Positions 32,258 to 45,413 of a DNA stretch of 64,000 nucleotides are shown here, piece after piece (positions within the stretch are counted from its first letter, which is position 1; each line of letters opens with the position of its first letter). The notes under the pieces were generated by a model that was given only the letters and a program-made list of their open reading frames with translations, was not told where the DNA came from and made no database searches. Made by a program: the position numbers and the translations under genes. The stretch is from Malus domestica. Lineage: Eukaryota > Streptophyta > Magnoliopsida > Rosales > Rosaceae. The stretch lies in NCBI RefSeq assembly GCF_042453785.1, contig NC_091675.1:21376501-21440500 (forward strand), written 5' to 3'.

Positions 32258-34384
32258 TGCTGATAAACTTGATGACTTTAACTGACAGATGTAAATAAAT
32301 TCTACGCTACTTTGGACTCATGTTCTACTTTGTACTCATGTTTCATTTTAGTCATTCAAAACAGGTCTCAAATTCTACTGTCCAATCCAATTGCGTCACG
32401 CATGACAATTTTTCTGTCATTTATGGACATTTACTAATAGATGACATATGTTCCCCTTCATGGAGTTAGGATTTTCCATATATCATTAACTATTCCTCAA
32501 GTAACTGTTTACCCATCAAATATATGGTTGCATGGACGAAATTGGAACATAAAGACAAGTGGGGATTGGTGCGGTTCCGACCTTAAACCGGAACCAGAGT
32601 CGGAAAATACCAACGGTTTGGTTTGGTGTTGTTCCACTTAAATTTATTATTAGAACCATACGATTTGGTCTACACCGGTTCGAATTCGGTTCTTGCCGGT
32701 TTATGGTTCCAAATACTAAATTATTTGAACACCAAATCATCATATATTCAAATACATCTTCTAAAACTGATTTTGTAAAGAAGTAACAAATTCAAAGAAA
32801 ATAGCATTGCAGAGATAATAAATAAAAGTAGTCCGTCATGTTTTTCTCCACAAATCCATCCAGGGTACGTTTTCAATGCCATGAAATCAGCAGGTCCCTA
32901 ATCAAACTTGTAATACGAATTCATATGCTAAGCTAAACCAGCTTGAGTTATTCAAAAATCGTACTTTGTTCTCCCATTCTTTAATATCAGGCACAACATA
33001 TCTGGAATGTTGGAAAGGAACTGTAGAAGCTCCAAGACTCGAGCATCAGGCGTTTCCTTGATCCTTTGAAATGAACAACCTATATCCAGAATATATCACA
33101 TAATCCACAATTCAGCATCATATTTGTTTCAATTTAGCAGGGAAAACAAAACAAAAAAACTCATCTAAAATCAACAACCTTGTTAACAGGTTTTATGTTT
33201 TGGACATCAGCAATATACATTTACATCCAAGGGCATGCCATGAAATTGGCACAGAACTAGTGTCAACATTTGTTTTCAAGGTCAACGTTTCGGAGTAACA
33301 GCTAGGATAAGCTACATTACGTTGATCCACCCAACATGCCAACCATTAATTTATCTCTAATTACTGTGGACTATTAAAACTTCACAAAACTATCTTAAAC
33401 CCCACAAGTCAAAGTTGTACCACGTAAATTATGCACTAGAAACAGAATTAGTCGAACTACTAATTAATTACCTGGACTATTAGCATGACAATAAATTTTT
33501 AAAGGGAAATTTTATTTAAACCCATGTAACCTCTTTCTACACTCAACTTAAATTTTAAATGTTAATTGTCTATTTTACCCTATTGCATAATTACTATTAA
33601 GTACAAAATGAAATTAATAATAAAACTTAAATTTCCCAATAAACTAGACACTATAATTAAACCCTAGCACCACCCTTTGTAATCTACGTCCATTCCGGCT
33701 AAAACCCTAATAGTTCTGATAGAGAAAAATAATTTTTTGGATAGTAATTTTGAAGTTTTGAATCCTCCAACTAAAGTATGACTCGATTTATGGATATTTT
33801 GTTTGTTTGCTTCTTCTTTGGATTAAATGTCATATTTATTATATTATATTGTATCGTATTTGTTTTTCTCTGCCGTCTGTCTGCCTCCAAAACACCATTG
33901 CAAGGATTTTTTATTAGTAGTGCAAAGACATATAACTTGATTCTTGGTGAAAATAACGGTTGTCCAACCTCATAAACCTTGACCACTCTCCATCCAAATC
34001 CAAAGCATCAAGGTCAAATGTTTCTAACAAAGTGATGGACTGAACTGGAGCTTGCATTGCATTCTTTGGCAAATTCAAATCTATGGAATGATCTCTTGGA
34101 TTCCAAGTCTATGGTTAGGTTTGGTAGCAGAAAAAAAAAAAAAAACAGCCATGAAAATGCTACTCATATGCAATTATACAGGGGCAAAGGAAATTCATTA
34201 GGATCATGGGCTGGGTTAATCTACAGGAGGCAAAGAGAGAGAGCATAAAGATCTTTACATCTATGAAACATAAACCAGAAAAACAAATTTAATTCAAGCA
34301 CTTGGAACTTATATGTTAAACTTTACCTTCACAGTACTAGTCCCGAACTCTAGATCAATGAGAATTTCATCACATACTATAGGA
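32258..34384. other. Intergenic DNA between the CYP711A and ValRS relics
   Basis: 32258-32350 matches 54745-54830, so the duplication that made CYP711A copies A and B extends upstream into this stretch. 32560-32760 is rich in GGTTCGGTT/AACCGGAACC words (MITE-like). On the minus strand about 33990-34060 reads AMQAPVQSITLLETFDLDAL in part, an exon-like piece I do not recognise. Nothing else is supported. Confidence 0.4.
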
Positions 34385-34731
34385 ATTCTTCATCCATTGA
34401 AAGGATGGATGACATGTTTTCCATGAAGGTGTCTATACCTTTCGTCATTAGGATGTACAGCAATGGCAGTATCACCAAGCATAGTTTCCACTCTAGTAGT
34501 GGCCACCACAATCTCACCAAAATCTTCCTCCAGAGTGTAAGCAAATGAAGTTAACACGCCAAATTCAACAGGGTTCTCATATCCAGAAACCCTGAGTAAT
34601 GTCGTATCTCGAATATCAATATAATCCACCTATACAAACCCAAAAAAAATCCATAAATATATGCTGCAAAATAAGGAAGAATATGCAGGTAAAAGAAGAA
34701 GGCTGACCTCAATGTCAGATATTGCTGTAAG
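34385..34731 (-). pseudogene. Valyl-tRNA synthetase exons, relic (downstream part)
   Basis: The exon at 34385-34629 follows an AG acceptor and encodes [26 protein letters not shown] and [20 protein letters not shown], the editing-domain entry of class I valyl-tRNA synthetase, then [14 protein letters not shown] preceding exon end AISDIE with GTCAGC donor lies at 34708-34725 and is cut by the hAT-type element. Only these pieces of the ~1000-residue enzyme are seen. No intact donor follows HPFNG. This is a gene fragment. Confidence 0.85.
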
Positions 34732-36311
34732 CAAGGAAGAAAAAATCGATAATATCGACGAAATATCGCCGATATTATAGTTTTTTTGAAGTTCCGAAAT
34801 TTTTTTAACTATCCAACCTATTTTCGTTAAAATATCACGATATTATCGATAATATCAAAAATATCACAATATTTTTAAAATTATCGATAATATCACAATA
34901 TTTTATTAAAAAAATACTTAAATATGTTAAGTAAACTCAACACATACTTCACTTGATCATGGCCCTAAGACCAAACAAACTTTGGATATCTTAACAGGGG
35001 AGTGTGGCTTTTATAGAAAAAATGGCTTGCTCACTTCCTTGCATGGGCGATGTGGGACTCGCCCAATGGGAGAAAAAATCAAAATTTCGGCCGAAATTTT
35101 ACACCCACTTTAAACGGTCATAACTTTGTCAAAACTCAACGAAATCAAGCCAGACAAAAATGAAAGTTGTAGCCCTCGAAGAGACGAAGAGAATGGTACC
35201 TCACACAACGTCTGAATGGTCGTGGTTTGGCCGGAAAATGCCTCGAAAGTCACTGAGGTCGCCGGAAACTGGGTAAGATTCAAATGAGTATAACTTTTTC
35301 AATACTCAACGAAATTGAGTGAAACAAAAAGGAAAGTTGTACTACTCGACAAGACGAAGAGATTGATACCTTGCAAACCGGACAACTCGCAGTGGTTTGG
35401 CCGGAAATTTCCTCGAAAGCTACTGAGGTCGCCGGAAACTGGGTAAGATTCAAATGAGTATAACTTTTTCAATACGCAACGAAATTGAGTGAAACAAAAA
35501 GGAAAGTTGTAACCCTCGAAGAGACGAAGAGAATGGTACCTTACACGACATCTGACTCATTGTGGTTTGGCCGGAAATTGCCTCGAAAGCTACTGAGGTC
35601 GCCGGAAACTGGGTAAGATTCAAATGAGTATAACTTTTTCAATACGCAACGAAATTGAGTGAAACAAAAAGGAAAGTTGTAGCCCTCGAAGAGACGAAGA
35701 GATTGATACCTTGCACGCCGCCCAAAATTCAATACTTTTACTTTATATCAACTTGAAAAAACATAATCGGCATCCAAATTAAAGTTTAGTCTTATTCAAT
35801 GTATTGATTTTCAATTGTTAATTGATATACTATAATTTGGAACTTCAACGCCTTGACGCATGCTTATGTGTAAGAAATTTAAATTGTCAAATTCGGCACA
35901 TTATTCTTCATCATTTTATTCACTCCCTTTTTTTTTTAATATCCTAAATAAAACCTCCAAATATTGTACTAATTAATTATATATAAATGATTATGGTGTG
36001 TTTAAACTTCTTTCATTAATTACTACATATTTTCTACACTCACAATGTTTGCCAGCTCGCTATATAATCAACTTAAATCAGTTAAATCCATCATGCAATG
36101 CATTTCCTTCCAATTTTTTGTGATAAACTAATAGATAATTAACTAAATAAACATCCTACAAAGTTTCATTAAAAATTTCCAAGTTTTTCTTACAATTTCC
36201 GTGGTTTCCATATAATTTTTATCGATATCGATATTATCCCGATATTTCCATCGATATTTCCGTGTTTTCGGACTACCGATATTTCCGATATTACCGATAT
36301 TTTCTTCCTTG
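34732..36311. mobile_element. hAT-type element (8-bp target duplication) with internal tandem array
   Basis: The 1580-bp element has terminal inverted repeats CAAGGAAGAAAA(A/T)ATCG and subterminal repeats rich in CGATATT/AATATCG. A perfect 8-bp target duplication GCTGTAAG (34724-34731 and 36312-36319) supports the hAT superfamily. No transposase is seen, so it is non-autonomous. The centre holds the 170-bp array. Confidence 0.85.
35103..35727. repeat. 170-bp tandem array, about 3.6 copies
   Basis: The landmark GGGTAAGATT occurs at 35271, 35441 and 35611, an exact 170-bp period. Units contain 'gccggaaactgggtaagatt', 'tataactttttcaatac' and 'gaaagttgta.ccctcgaagagacgaagag'. The two right-hand units are more alike than the first. 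No reading frame persists across units. Confidence 0.92.
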
Positions 36312-36353
36312 GCTGTAAGCAACCCATAATCCCAATTGACTATGCGATTATCC
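36312..36353 (-). pseudogene. Valyl-tRNA synthetase exon, relic (upstream part)
   Basis: The minus strand reads DNRIVNWDYGLLTA after an AG acceptor near 36354. It joins directly to AISDIE at 34725 once the inserted element and one copy of its target duplication are set aside. This is the conserved NWD segment before the editing domain. It shows that the exon was continuous before insertion. Confidence 0.85.
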
Positions 36354-38679
36354 TTGCAAACAAAACATACCAACGAAATCCAGAAAGCTTAGCAGCGAAA
36401 GTGAAGAAAAATTCAAAGACAAGAAGGTAATTTATAAACTTATAGATGTGGATGATTATATAAGGTAATCGGTGTACACGGTTGTCAAGTTTCAATCCTT
36501 ATCCCAAAAAAAAAAAAACATTCAGTTAGAGACGTTATTTTATAAAGGAAATGAGTGTAAAGATAATTTTACATTTTAAATTGGGTTTGAAAGGGTAGTT
36601 TAGGTAATAAATTTGGGTTTAAAGAGATATTAATTCTTTAATTAAAAAACATATGGGTGAAAAAAGTAAGTTGAGTGTAAAAGAGATTAGATGAGTTCAA
36701 ATAAAATTTCTCATTTTTAAAATATGAACATGAAAGCATAAAACGGAAGATTATTGGTTCCATAGTGACCTTTTTGTGTAAAACTAAAGATAGATGCTTG
36801 ATTTTTGTCGTCAATTGTGCCATTGCAGAGCAACCAATAAAAAAATGTTAATTAACCTTCAAATTGTGTCAGAAGGGGTAAACATGCTATGAATGTACTA
36901 ATTTCAGCACAGTTAAACACTTTATTTTTCCCCAACAAAGGGAGGTAGGGTTGAAGATTTTTTCTCTTTAACTAAGTTCTAGGCCATAAACCATTTTAAC
37001 TCGTTTAACAACTAAAATAACAAATCCCAGTTTCAACTTATTCATTGAACCCGAGTATAGCAGAAAGTGGTCAACTGATTCCTAGCAATTTTTTTTCAAA
37101 TACAAAATCTTTACCGAAGAAGACTTCCACTTCCTGAAATTTCAAGGGTGAAGACTCTACAATCTACCACACACCAAAGACCAAGCAAAGAAAACCATTT
37201 TGGCAGTACTCCAGCTCAACAAATGGCCTTAAATGAAAGGGATAGATTAAAGCGAATGACATTTCTGTAGAATCTACGAACTTAAAACACCCTTTTGAAC
37301 CCCACAGACCATCTAAATCAAATGGCCCTAAATGCAGGACAAGAGTCATAGGACCCAATTAGACAATGTTAATCACACACATATAGTGCAGATAAAGGAG
37401 AATGGAAAACCAATGGAACTCAGCCATATTCCTAATCTGAAATCTCAAAGATGAGAAAAGATAGAGAAAATACCAAGGACGGAGGACGAAGAGTCGTGAG
37501 CTGTCGCGGATGAGAGATGATGAGGGTCGTCGCAGAAAGCTGAGGTTGTGGGCTGCCTGAGGAATCACTAATATTTTTGGATGAGAGGCCGTGGTGATGG
37601 TCAGATATGCTACGAAATGGGGAAATGGGGATGTGAGGGGTGAGGTGAGGGTGAGGTGAGTGAGTAAACCCTAATTGGGATGGGATCCACTACTTTGCAA
37701 CTTGGTGAAACTAATTTGTCAACCTATTATATCATGACATGTGTGTATATATATATAATTTATTTATTTATTATTAATAAAATGGTTCGGTTCGGTTTCG
37801 GTCGGTTCTTGTGCATTCAAAACCGGAATCGAAACCTGTTTAAAAGGTTCGATTCGGTTTTTTACTCAAAGTTGACTTTCTGGTCAATATGGTTTTTTTC
37901 AATTTTTTTTTTCATACGGTTTGATGCGATCTTGTGATTTGACGGTTTTTATGCCCATCCCTACTCTTTTCCTCTCTCTCTTCTCAATTCCTTCTATCTC
38001 TCCTTTCTCTCTCCCTTTCTTTTCCCAATCAACCGGAGCCTCTCTTTAACCCCAAAATCATCACCAAAAGGATCCGGAAAGGATCCTGTTGGCCAAAATT
38101 ATATATATACTAAATGAGTAACTTTCAGTTAATTTCCTTGGTGTCCTTTTCACTGTTCCTTCGCCAATGCGTTTCCCTTTTCACCTTTTTTTTTTTTCTG
38201 TGGACACTGTTTATTGTACAGTGTACATCCACCTTTGCCCATACTTTTTTCTTTCATTCCACTTCTCCCTAGAAGGAGGCTTCAAAAACTGGACTCTTCC
38301 AATTTTGTCCCTTCTTGGTTTTGTTTACTTCGTTTTTGCCACAACAGACATCTCTCTAAATTGTTTATATAATTTCGATTTTGCCTCTTCTCGACTCTCA
38401 CTCTTTTGCTTCATTTTTGTCTCTCTGGGAAGGGAAAGATCTGGATGTACACGTGTGGGTCATCTAGGAAGGAAAAGAGCTTAAAGGTACGCGTGTTGAT
38501 CATCTGGGATGGGAGGGAGTCCCTTTCATTCCACTCTCTCTCAAAAATCTCAAAAGTAAAAAGCTAGCCACATGGAAGAGACATCCTAATTATCCCTCTA
38601 ATTTTTTTTTATATTATTTCCTATGCATGCCATTCCATAATCATTTTCCCTCTACTCTGTCTGCGCCCATAATTAAATA
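36354..38679. other. Intergenic DNA
   Basis: No gene is supported. 37359-37568 (minus) encodes an Arg/Ser/Leu-rich ORF (MIPQAAHNLSFLRRPSSSL) that resembles an organelle presequence but has no recognisable continuation. 37780-37950 is rich in GGTTCGGTTTCGG (MITE-like). 37990-38060 is a CT-rich tract whose end, 'cccaatcaaccggagcctct', is repeated at about 41360. Confidence 0.4.
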
Positions 38680-40470
38680 CACTTGCTCTCTCTCTCCTTT
38701 CCTTCTTCTTTCTCTCTCTCTCTCCGTATGGGTATTTCCTCTCATCCAAGGAAGATGCAAGAACTGTCAGTAGAGCTTCCAACACAGACTATTCCTCACT
38801 GTGAACCATCAAAGCATTTTGGTCTGCAATTTGACCGCCTACAACCATCAGATGAAGAAAAAAGTTGGAATTTGGACGGTTGTTTAATCTGATTGGGTTT
38901 TTTTTTTGTTTCAGGAAAATTGGTGTGCGAATTCGAGGGTGTTTGTGTACAACCTTGCAAATCCCTTCTGATTAAGGTCTGTGAGTTTTTTTTTCTTTCA
39001 AATCTTTTTTTTTTTTTGTCAATGATTTGTGTGTGCTGTTCCATCTAATTCGATTTTTCGTTTTAGGAAATCTTGGTCTTAAAGATTTAAGGTTTTCGTG
39101 TAGATCGATTGCTTGATTGATGTAAAATTAAAGTCCTCTGTTTTTTTCTGTCCAAAACTCTGTTTTACTGTGTTGTTTCTGTTGCAGGTGGCGGTGTTTG
39201 CTTGGTTTTGTGCTCTGGTCTCAGAAATTGAATAGTTTTTTTCTGGTGGTTTCATGCTATCTTTAACTCCAAGTGGAAAGTCCATGGAGCAAAAAATGGA
39301 CAATCACAATTATTATTGGTATGGATGACCCACACGTGTATTTGTTGGCTTTTAATTGGTGAAAAAATGGGATGTTTTACAGTGTGTGAATAATAATTAA
39401 TTAATTAATCACATTTTAAAGTATTTGTTGGCTTTTAAAATGGGATGTACTATTCACACATTTCATTTTACTTTTCACACATCTCTTGATAATTTCTGTT
39501 CATTGATCTTCTTCAATTCATTCAATCCAACAATCAAAAATTAAAAAAGTGTGTGAGACGTAAAATAAGGTGTGGATATCACATCCTTTAAAAATTTGTC
39601 TCGTAGATTTTTCTTCCGTTAAATCAGGCTTTTGTTGGGTGTGTGAGAATGTGAAAAGTTTGTCTCTTTGTGTGATTTAAATGTTTTTTCTTGGTAGGCT
39701 TATATCAAAGTGTCAGTACCCACATAATGACTTTGGGCATTATTAAATGGGATGGTAAGTATTGATCTCCTTGCTTTTTTTTGTTTTTGTGTATTTTATA
39801 TTGGCAAATAGGAACAATGGGGTTGTATGAAGAAAAGATAGATGGTCAACAATACACCCTGTTTTAGAATAGAAATAATAAATAAATATAAATATACACT
39901 TTTGTTATATGGTATGATTTGTTGTATAGAGAATTGAGAAATAAGTTAAAGACAATTTCCTGTTTTTGAGTTATAACATTTAGTACATATATAATGACAT
40001 TGATTAGTTCACTTAAGAGTTTAATCCTTTGTTGGTTTATTTGTATTGTGTGCTTGAGAATGAAAGCAATGGATAGACTATGGAATTGATTTTCCTTATA
40101 ATATCCACATAGATAAGGAATTGTTCCCTTTATTAGCAATTATATGAAGTAGGCATATTATGCAATACAAGTTCTACATTCATTTAGTAAATATCGAGTT
40201 TATTTTTATCGAATAGTGACATTCAGGTTTAAGCTTCTTAAATGTTTGTATTTTGAAAATTGATTTCAATGGTTTTTAATGATTTTTTTTTTTTGCTTAC
40301 ATAATTGCTGCTTCAGGGACACCTACTACAGTGGGCACAACTTATGAAACTCAGAAGGAATGACGACTGCTCATTCGTCTTCCAGATGATCCCGTGCTTA
40401 ATGATCGTGAGTTTGAAAATCTTTGGTAATGATTTCAAAACAAAGAAATTTTTTGTTAGTATTCCATTGA
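38680..40470. other. Possible first exon of an unrecognised gene and flanking repeats
   Basis: After a CT-rich leader, ATG at 38728 opens MGISSHPRKMQELSVELPTQ and runs to 38892; a GT follows at about 38879. No continuation with homology was found. About 39340-39600 is a repeat-like stretch with 'gtatttgttggcttttaa' twice. A short segment near 40370 reads RLLIRLPDDPVLNDREFENL on the plus strand and may be an exon relic. I do not recognise any of these. Confidence 0.3.
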
Positions 40471-41122
40471 CACCAAAATGAGTTAGGGGTAAGGATCGGA
40501 GATCAGGAAGTACCAAAGAGCGACCGCCTTCGCTACCTTGGATCTATCTTGCAAAAGAACAGAGAATTAAATGGAGGCCTCAACCATAGAATACAAGCTG
40601 GATGGATGAAGTGGAAGAGTGCATCCGGTGTGTTGTGTGACCGTCGTATGCCACTGAAGCTAAAGAGAAAATTATATAGGATGGCAATAAGGTCGGCGAT
40701 GCTGTATGACACGAAATATTGGGTGGTGAAGCATCAACACATACATAAAATGGGTGTAGCGGAGATGAGAATGCTTTGTTGGATGTGTGGGCACACAAAA
40801 AATGATAAGATTAGGAATGAGGATATTCGAGGTAAAGTAGGAGTAGCTAAAATTGAAGGAAAGACGAGAGAAAATCGATTACGATGGTTTAGACATGTGC
40901 AAAGAAGGCTTACTAATGGTCCGGTTAGAAGATGTGACTACGGGATAGAGGTCTAGGGCCGAAGGGGTAGAGGAAGACCTAGGAAAACTTTGGAAGAGAC
41001 TCTAAGAAAAGACTTAAGAGTACTTGGATCTAACGGAGGACATGACACAAAACCGAGCGCAATGGTGTTCTAGGATTCATATAACCGACTCCACTTACTG
41101 GAAAAAGGCTTTGTTGTTGTTG
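40471..41122 (+). mobile_element. 5'-truncated RTE-type LINE
   Basis: Only the C-terminal end of the reverse transcriptase polyprotein is present: RLRYLGSILQKNRELNGG, HRIQAGWMKWKSASGVLCDR, MRMLCWMCGHTKNDKIRNED and ENRLRWFRHVQRR. This is typical of plant RTE elements. The 3' end is TTGTTGTTGTTG without a long poly(A), also typical. Target duplications TAGTATTCCATTGA (40457-40470) and TAGTATTCCATCGA (41123-41136) flank it with one mismatch. A TAG after GIEV and frameshifts make it dead. Confidence 0.88.
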
Positions 41123-41136
41123 TAGTATTCCATCGA

Positions 41137-41861
41137 TAATTAATGAAGGTTTGTGGTAATTTTTTTTCCTCTGTTAGATGTGTTCTAATGCTATGTTTTC
41201 CATTGCACAATTGATGAATTGTTCTCTTATCTTTCAAACATAATCTTCCATACAATTTTCAATCGATCGGATTGAATTTCCTAGTGTGTCCATTCGACAC
41301 TGTATCCTCTGTCTCTTCTCTCATTTCCTCCTGCCTCTCCTCTCTCTCCCTCCCTTTTCCCAATCAACCCGAGCCTTTCTTTAACCCCAAATTCTGGCCA
41401 AGCCTGCAGGAATTGGACCTCAATCCAAGAGATTAGTGAACAGTTCTTGGGCGTCCACGGAGTGCAAGCATGGTGAACTTCGTCGGTTGGTTGTGGCAGC
41501 TTTTTGGTGCATACCGTTTCGTTCCTGCTATGTGGGGAACATCATTCCTTTCTTGATTAGAATTATTAACTTTTATTGGTATTCATGGGTGATAGCTATT
41601 CTTTGTTTGACATGGTTAATCTTGGTTGGGAAATTTGTTCTAATCAGCCGCAAAATATGGTCGAAATTTTGTTGTCCTTGAAGTTCATGACTTGGAATCG
41701 TCGGGGTTGTTCCCGGCCAGGATATTTTTAGTCAAGCTTCCTTATTAGATTGAGTAAATTTGTCATTTTCTGTTGCATCTTATGGAACTCTATGTCGGAT
41801 AATTTAAGAATACTAAAGTTCGGATATGTTTTAGATGAAAGGTGACCTTTCTTTTTGATAT
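41137..41861. other. Intergenic DNA before the CACTA element
   Basis: No gene is supported. A CT-rich segment at 41300-41400 is a copy of that at 37980-38060. An 81-codon ORF at 41436-41681 has no recognisable homology. Confidence 0.35.
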
Positions 41862-44245
41862 CACTAGAAGAAAAACGGTCATCTACCACGGTGGATGTCC
41901 GTTGTAGATCGAAATCCACCACGGACACACTGCCCGTTAGTATTAAGGATGTGGTAAAAAGTTTAGACTTTTACCACGGCCAAAGCACGTTATCAATTAA
42001 ATAATAATCACGGACTTAGCTTGTAGTGAATTCGAATTTAACACCACACGCTAAAACCGTTGTAGACCATTAATTAACCACGGCTAATGTCCATTATAAA
42101 AAAATTTCTAAAAATTTAAAAAAAAATTAATTAAAAACAATATATAAATTTTGATAAAAAAAAACAATATATAAAAACCCACAAAATTGCAAATTTACTA
42201 TAATACAATAAAATTTTAAATTATTACATGTTTAAAAAGAATTACAAGTATTACACTAAACTACAACAAAATCACCTATAAAACCAATGTGATGTCCTAA
42301 GAAATATGAAACCATCTATCAATTATGAAATACGCCTCCATTTACAAGGAAATTGTCACTTAGAAGACTTTAGTTTTCCTTGAATACCTCCAATCAAATT
42401 CCTTTCAAATTTGCAGTTGCCCACCCATGTACACACTTCAAATTTGTAGTTTCCTGTTGATGTAATAGCTGACATTGGAGTTATGGACCCTCATGAATTA
42501 GAACTACCAACCACCTTTGAGATAAAACAAGAAAAAATATATATCTTAGAAAGGAAACTCATGTCTCAACTCAAGGACATGATATACAAAAAAAATTCAT
42601 CCATAAAGTCAATTCCCAAAAGGCAAACAGTCCATCATCTAAGTGAAAAAAAAAAATGTCCTAGTACCGATTATCCCAAGGATATACTAAACTACTGAGA
42701 CAGGCAGTGGATCAAGAGGTATCAAATGCTGAACCCTGTGGATAAACTCAGCCCCAGTCCAAACTTCTGATTCCTTCTAATAAAGATATTAACAGAAATA
42801 GGCATTCATTATGTAACAACCTTATATAACCCTCTAAATAATACCTTTTAATCAAAGTCCCAATCATAGGCAGGAAAGAAGCTTAGTTATTGTTGCCTAT
42901 AGTCAAGCTCTTCACATTTTGTTGATCATTCATCCATTCTTATCTTTACATTTATCATCAAGATTTCACCCCAAAATGGATCAAGGGCAGTTTTTCTGAA
43001 CATACATCAGTAACCAATGTATTGCAAAGCCAATCCTATTTATTTTCTAAAAGCTCTAATTCCTTTTGCTTTGGATGCCCTTTTTTCAATTCCAATTCTT
43101 ATTAGCAAACGTCTACTTAGTTTATGTAACCATGAATCTCCCAAGTTTACACAATTATGCTTTCCTTTTGGACAATTATCCTTTTGGATCATCAAATTCT
43201 CAATCATTCAATAGCATATCAAAATTCAGAAAGCAAAATAACGAAAGGTTAAATATTTATTACACGATTTTGATCCAAACACAATCCAAGATCCAAACTT
43301 TAAACAAAATTGAAACCCTAACAATATCAACCTTGAGATAATTTACATAGCATAGCGAAAACAAAGTATTTGTAGCATTGAATTACCAATTAAGCTCCGA
43401 ATCCGAACCCGATCTGAACCAGGACTCAGACCTCAAGTTCCGCCACTAGATCGGTGGAGGTACAGCTTGCCGAACACATGAAGAGCCGTGATGAAGCCAA
43501 TGAAGCAAAGGCTCATGACGACACCAGTTGGGGAACTAGCAGGGAGATTTAGAGCGATACTAGCAGATTGACGAAGATCGTTAAGTAAAAACTCAGAGGG
43601 TTGAGAAGCTCACAATTATTGCAGTTTTCTCAAGAAAAAAAATGAAATCAGAAGTTAGAAAGAGAGAGAGAAAAAGGAATCTTCCCAGAACAAGTACGAA
43701 GGGGAAGAAAGAACAAGGGGTAAACGAGAGGGAAATGGTGAATGGGAAAATCTGTAGATGGCTAAGAACCGGTGGGGAGTTTTCAAGTCGGCAATGGTAG
43801 GTGGGAGTCTGCCCAGAGAATAAAGAGGAAGCCATAAGAAATAGGAATTGAGAAGGATTTCACTTAAATTTTGAGAAGGGCGGGAATATTAGTAAGTTTC
43901 ATAGATTTCAAATTTTGGGAAATTTGTAATCCCGCTTTCTGATTTTTTTTTTAATAATGTGTGTAATTCTACCACACTTAATGATCGTGGTAGATAAAAA
44001 GAATCCATAGTGGTTACGAACTATATACCACGTTGAAGGCCCGTGGTGGTTTAATATTTTTACAACGTGTTGATTAAGTTTGTGGTATTAGATTATTTTA
44101 TCATAACGGGCCATTATTTGCTCGTTGTAAAATATTATTATCCACGACGTGCTCACTAAGCCCGTGATAAATATTCACTTTTTATCACGCGCACCTAAAG
44201 TCCGTGGTAAAATTATCGTGGTAGATGAGCTGCTGTGTTCTAGTG
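41862..44245. mobile_element. CACTA (CMC) DNA transposon, non-autonomous
   Basis: The 2384-bp element starts CACTAGAAGAAAAACGGTCA and ends, read inverted, CACTAGAACACAGCAGCTCA. A 3-bp target duplication TAT flanks it (41859-41861, 44246-44248). Subterminal regions are crowded with TACCACGG/CCGTGGTA words in both orientations, the usual binding sites of CACTA transposases. No transposase is encoded. Confidence 0.9.
43440..43835 (-). pseudogene. Putative captured host sequence inside the CACTA element
   Basis: On the minus strand about 43610-43450 reads an exon-like segment with NDLRQSASIALNLPAS, then SPTGVVMSLCFIGFITAL (hydrophobic) and HVFGKLYLHRSSGGT before TGA. It looks like the C-terminal end of a small one-span membrane protein. 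Upstream (43835-43600) is a Ser/Phe-rich ORF beginning MASSLFSGQTPTYHC. I do not recognise the source gene. It lies well inside both subterminal repeat regions. Confidence 0.4.
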
Positions 44246-44248
44246 TAT

Positions 44249-45351
44249 TGAAGGGGTGTTGCATAAAATTTGATAGCTGCACACAAGTCAATAACATGAA
44301 ACATGGAGGGTGTGTACATCCATCCTTCTCACAGAGGTTTTGAGTTTCATATGCTTAGTCAATTACTCTTATTTTCTTATTTGTCCTTCATCGTACTTTC
44401 AAAGTTGTTATTGACCAAAAGAAAGAATAAGTAGTTGATTATTAATCAACTGATGATAAAGTAACTTATTTTGTAAAATGTTGGTAATTCTAGTTCTGTA
44501 GACTATGTTAGTTATGGAGATATGTGACCTTTTCTGAATTCATTTGAAGAATATTACAAGGGGGCACTATGGTGTTGAAAATTAATTTGTTGAAAGATGA
44601 TGGGAAGCCAAGGGTTATGGCTACTCTGAATAATAATAATAATAACTAATCTTTGTAACCGGAAAACCTGATTTAATTATTTGTTCTAGGAATGTCATGG
44701 GTGATTATATTCTAGTACTGAGGTACGTGACTTCTTTGTGAAAGCTCATGTTTTGTGTTCAGTTCATCATTTCGTGTCTTGGAAAAGTTGAACAGATCAA
44801 ATAATGTAGAAAGTTTCAGTTTTCTTGTTGAGATGCAATTGTGTTCTAGTCATATGCAAAAGAAAAATGTATCTCACTAGCAAAATGCTTTTCAAAAGTA
44901 AAATGAACATCCAATGTTGACTTGTTCCCTGCATTTTGCATAAGTATGGGGACCGAGGTGTGACAATAGATGTCAAATGGTATTGTATCACATATCTGAA
45001 TGTAGTTGATATTTAATTTCTTTTTTCATTTTGCTTATAAGTTTCATTCAATTCAGGATTCATTTTGATATGCGGAGTCTTTCAACACATCTATCTGTAT
45101 CTAATGACTGCCTAAAAGGATGAATATACGTTTGAAATCGTTGCATTGTTTTTGCTTTAATTTATAATGTTGATTTCTTGGTTGAGTTTCAGCATGTAAC
45201 TGATCTGCTAAGAAGAGAAACCAAGGTACGCCTCACTGGTAAGGAATTTTGGTCTCATAGAATTAAGATATGCTAAATATAAACTTATTCAATGAAAAAT
45301 TTTCAGTCTCATTTTGGGGTTTGGTGTTGTGAACCCTTTTGTACATACAAG

Positions 45352-45413
<62 letters not shown>

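Noticed and set aside
34057-34248. Plus-strand ORF of 63 codons
   Set aside because: It contains a poly-Lys run from an A-tract and no recognisable motif.
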